Of a stretch of DNA of 14,979 nt, positions 14,610-14,979 are shown piece after piece; the stretch's first letter is position 1; every line of letters begins with the position of its first letter. The DNA lies in assembly GCA_025451425.1 (NCBI GenBank), contig JANWKK010000175.1, positions 1-14,979 on the forward strand, written 5' to 3'. The notes beneath the pieces were generated by a model that was given only the letters and a program-made list of their open reading frames with translations, was not told the origin of the DNA and did no database searches. The stretch comes from Gemmatimonadaceae bacterium. Its GTDB lineage: Bacteria; Gemmatimonadota; Gemmatimonadetes; Gemmatimonadales; Gemmatimonadaceae. Both the position numbers and the translations under genes were made by a program.

Positions 14610-14979
14610 ATGCGCGTTGTCGTGTGCGCCGCATTGGTTGGCGCCGGCCTTTGCATCACGGCGTCGCTTCTCCAAGGGCAGCGAGCGACTCGCGGCAGCC
14701 GAACGCCGCCGACGCAAGCCAACGCCTCGGTCCGCGCCGAGCTCGCGACTGTGCTTCTACAATCCGGGCGCTATGACGAGGCCGCGCGAGAGTTCAAACG
14801 GCTGCTCGCGCGCGATCCAAACAGCTTCGAGTACCGTCTCGGTCTCGCTCACGCGCTCGCCTGGGGAGATCATCCGAAGGAGGCAGAGCCCGAGATCGTA
14901 CAACTGCTCGCAAAGCGGCCAGGTACGCCGGGGCTCGATTCGCTTCTGCGCGTCGTTCGCGAAGCATACGACCCGCGCG
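14610..14979 (+). CDS. Exported TPR protein, N-terminal part
   Basis: The gene starts with ATG three bases after the previous stop and runs off the right edge; 123 codons are visible, all open. It has a signal peptide (about 1-23, ending LLQGQ), a short Thr/Pro-rich spacer, then TPR helices: VRAELATVLLQSGRYDEAAR, EFKRLLARDPNSFEYRLGLA, and AWGDHPKEAEPEIVQLLAKR. The pattern of a TPR array that begins right after the signal peptide, with LAHALAW at a repeat boundary, is common in BcsC-, PgaA- and YaiO-like proteins, where it precedes an outer-membrane barrel. That barrel would lie outside the window. With the BcsE-like gene upstream this supports a polysaccharide-export operon. Confidence 0.72.
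   Translation, partial: MRVVVCAALVGAGLCITASLLQGQRATRGSRTPPTQANASVRAELATVLLQSGRYDEAAREFKRLLARDPNSFEYRLGLAHALAWGDHPKEAEPEIVQLLAKRPGTPGLDSLLRVVREAYDPR

Overview
The window is about 15 kb of GC-rich bacterial DNA with long, mostly intact genes, many secretion signals and several outer-membrane proteins, so the cell is very probably diderm. The gene content points to Gemmatimonadota or a near relative: a TolB-propeller/amidohydrolase fusion, an M30-like metalloprotease lipoprotein, and a KaiC-like/REC/GGDEF-like protein beside TPR genes. This placement is inference from family resemblance, not from a marker gene. There is no rRNA, tRNA, transposase, CRISPR array or phage gene.

Left part (1-3897). 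A minus-strand pair, a MarR-type regulator overlapping an SRPBCC-type membrane protein cut by the window edge, faces away from a plus-strand run of three exported proteins. These are an outer-membrane beta-barrel fused to an NlpC/P60 domain that has lost its catalytic cysteine, a secreted protein with two PDZ domains, and, after a large hairpin, a small outer-membrane beta-barrel ending in phenylalanine.

Middle part (3898-9708). A G-rich inverted repeat separates the barrel gene from a convergent 1140-residue exported amidohydrolase with an N-terminal beta-propeller. Divergent from that is a lipoprotein metalloprotease with HELQH and WLDEG motifs. About 330 bases without a convincing gene follow.

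Right part (9709-14979). A minus-strand penicillin-binding protein 2 stands without mreBCD or rodA beside it. A dispersed TTGTCATCCCGAG-type repeat lies upstream of it, then a two-gene minus-strand unit (small conserved protein, then a small helix-turn-helix protein). Divergent from this, a tight plus-strand operon starts with a protein built like BcsE of cellulose synthesis (RecA/KaiC-like NTPase, degenerate receiver, degenerate GGDEF), followed by two exported TPR proteins, the second cut by the window edge. This looks like the start of an exopolysaccharide-secretion locus.

The most interesting points are the NlpC/P60 pseudoenzyme fused to a barrel, the BcsE-like protein that keeps an intact Walker A motif, and the 8-mer GCCTAACG. 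That 8-mer occurs seven times on both strands, in several reading frames, and often brings in the otherwise uncommon leucine codons CTA and TTA. Several genes also lack a Shine-Dalgarno sequence and may be read from leaderless transcripts.
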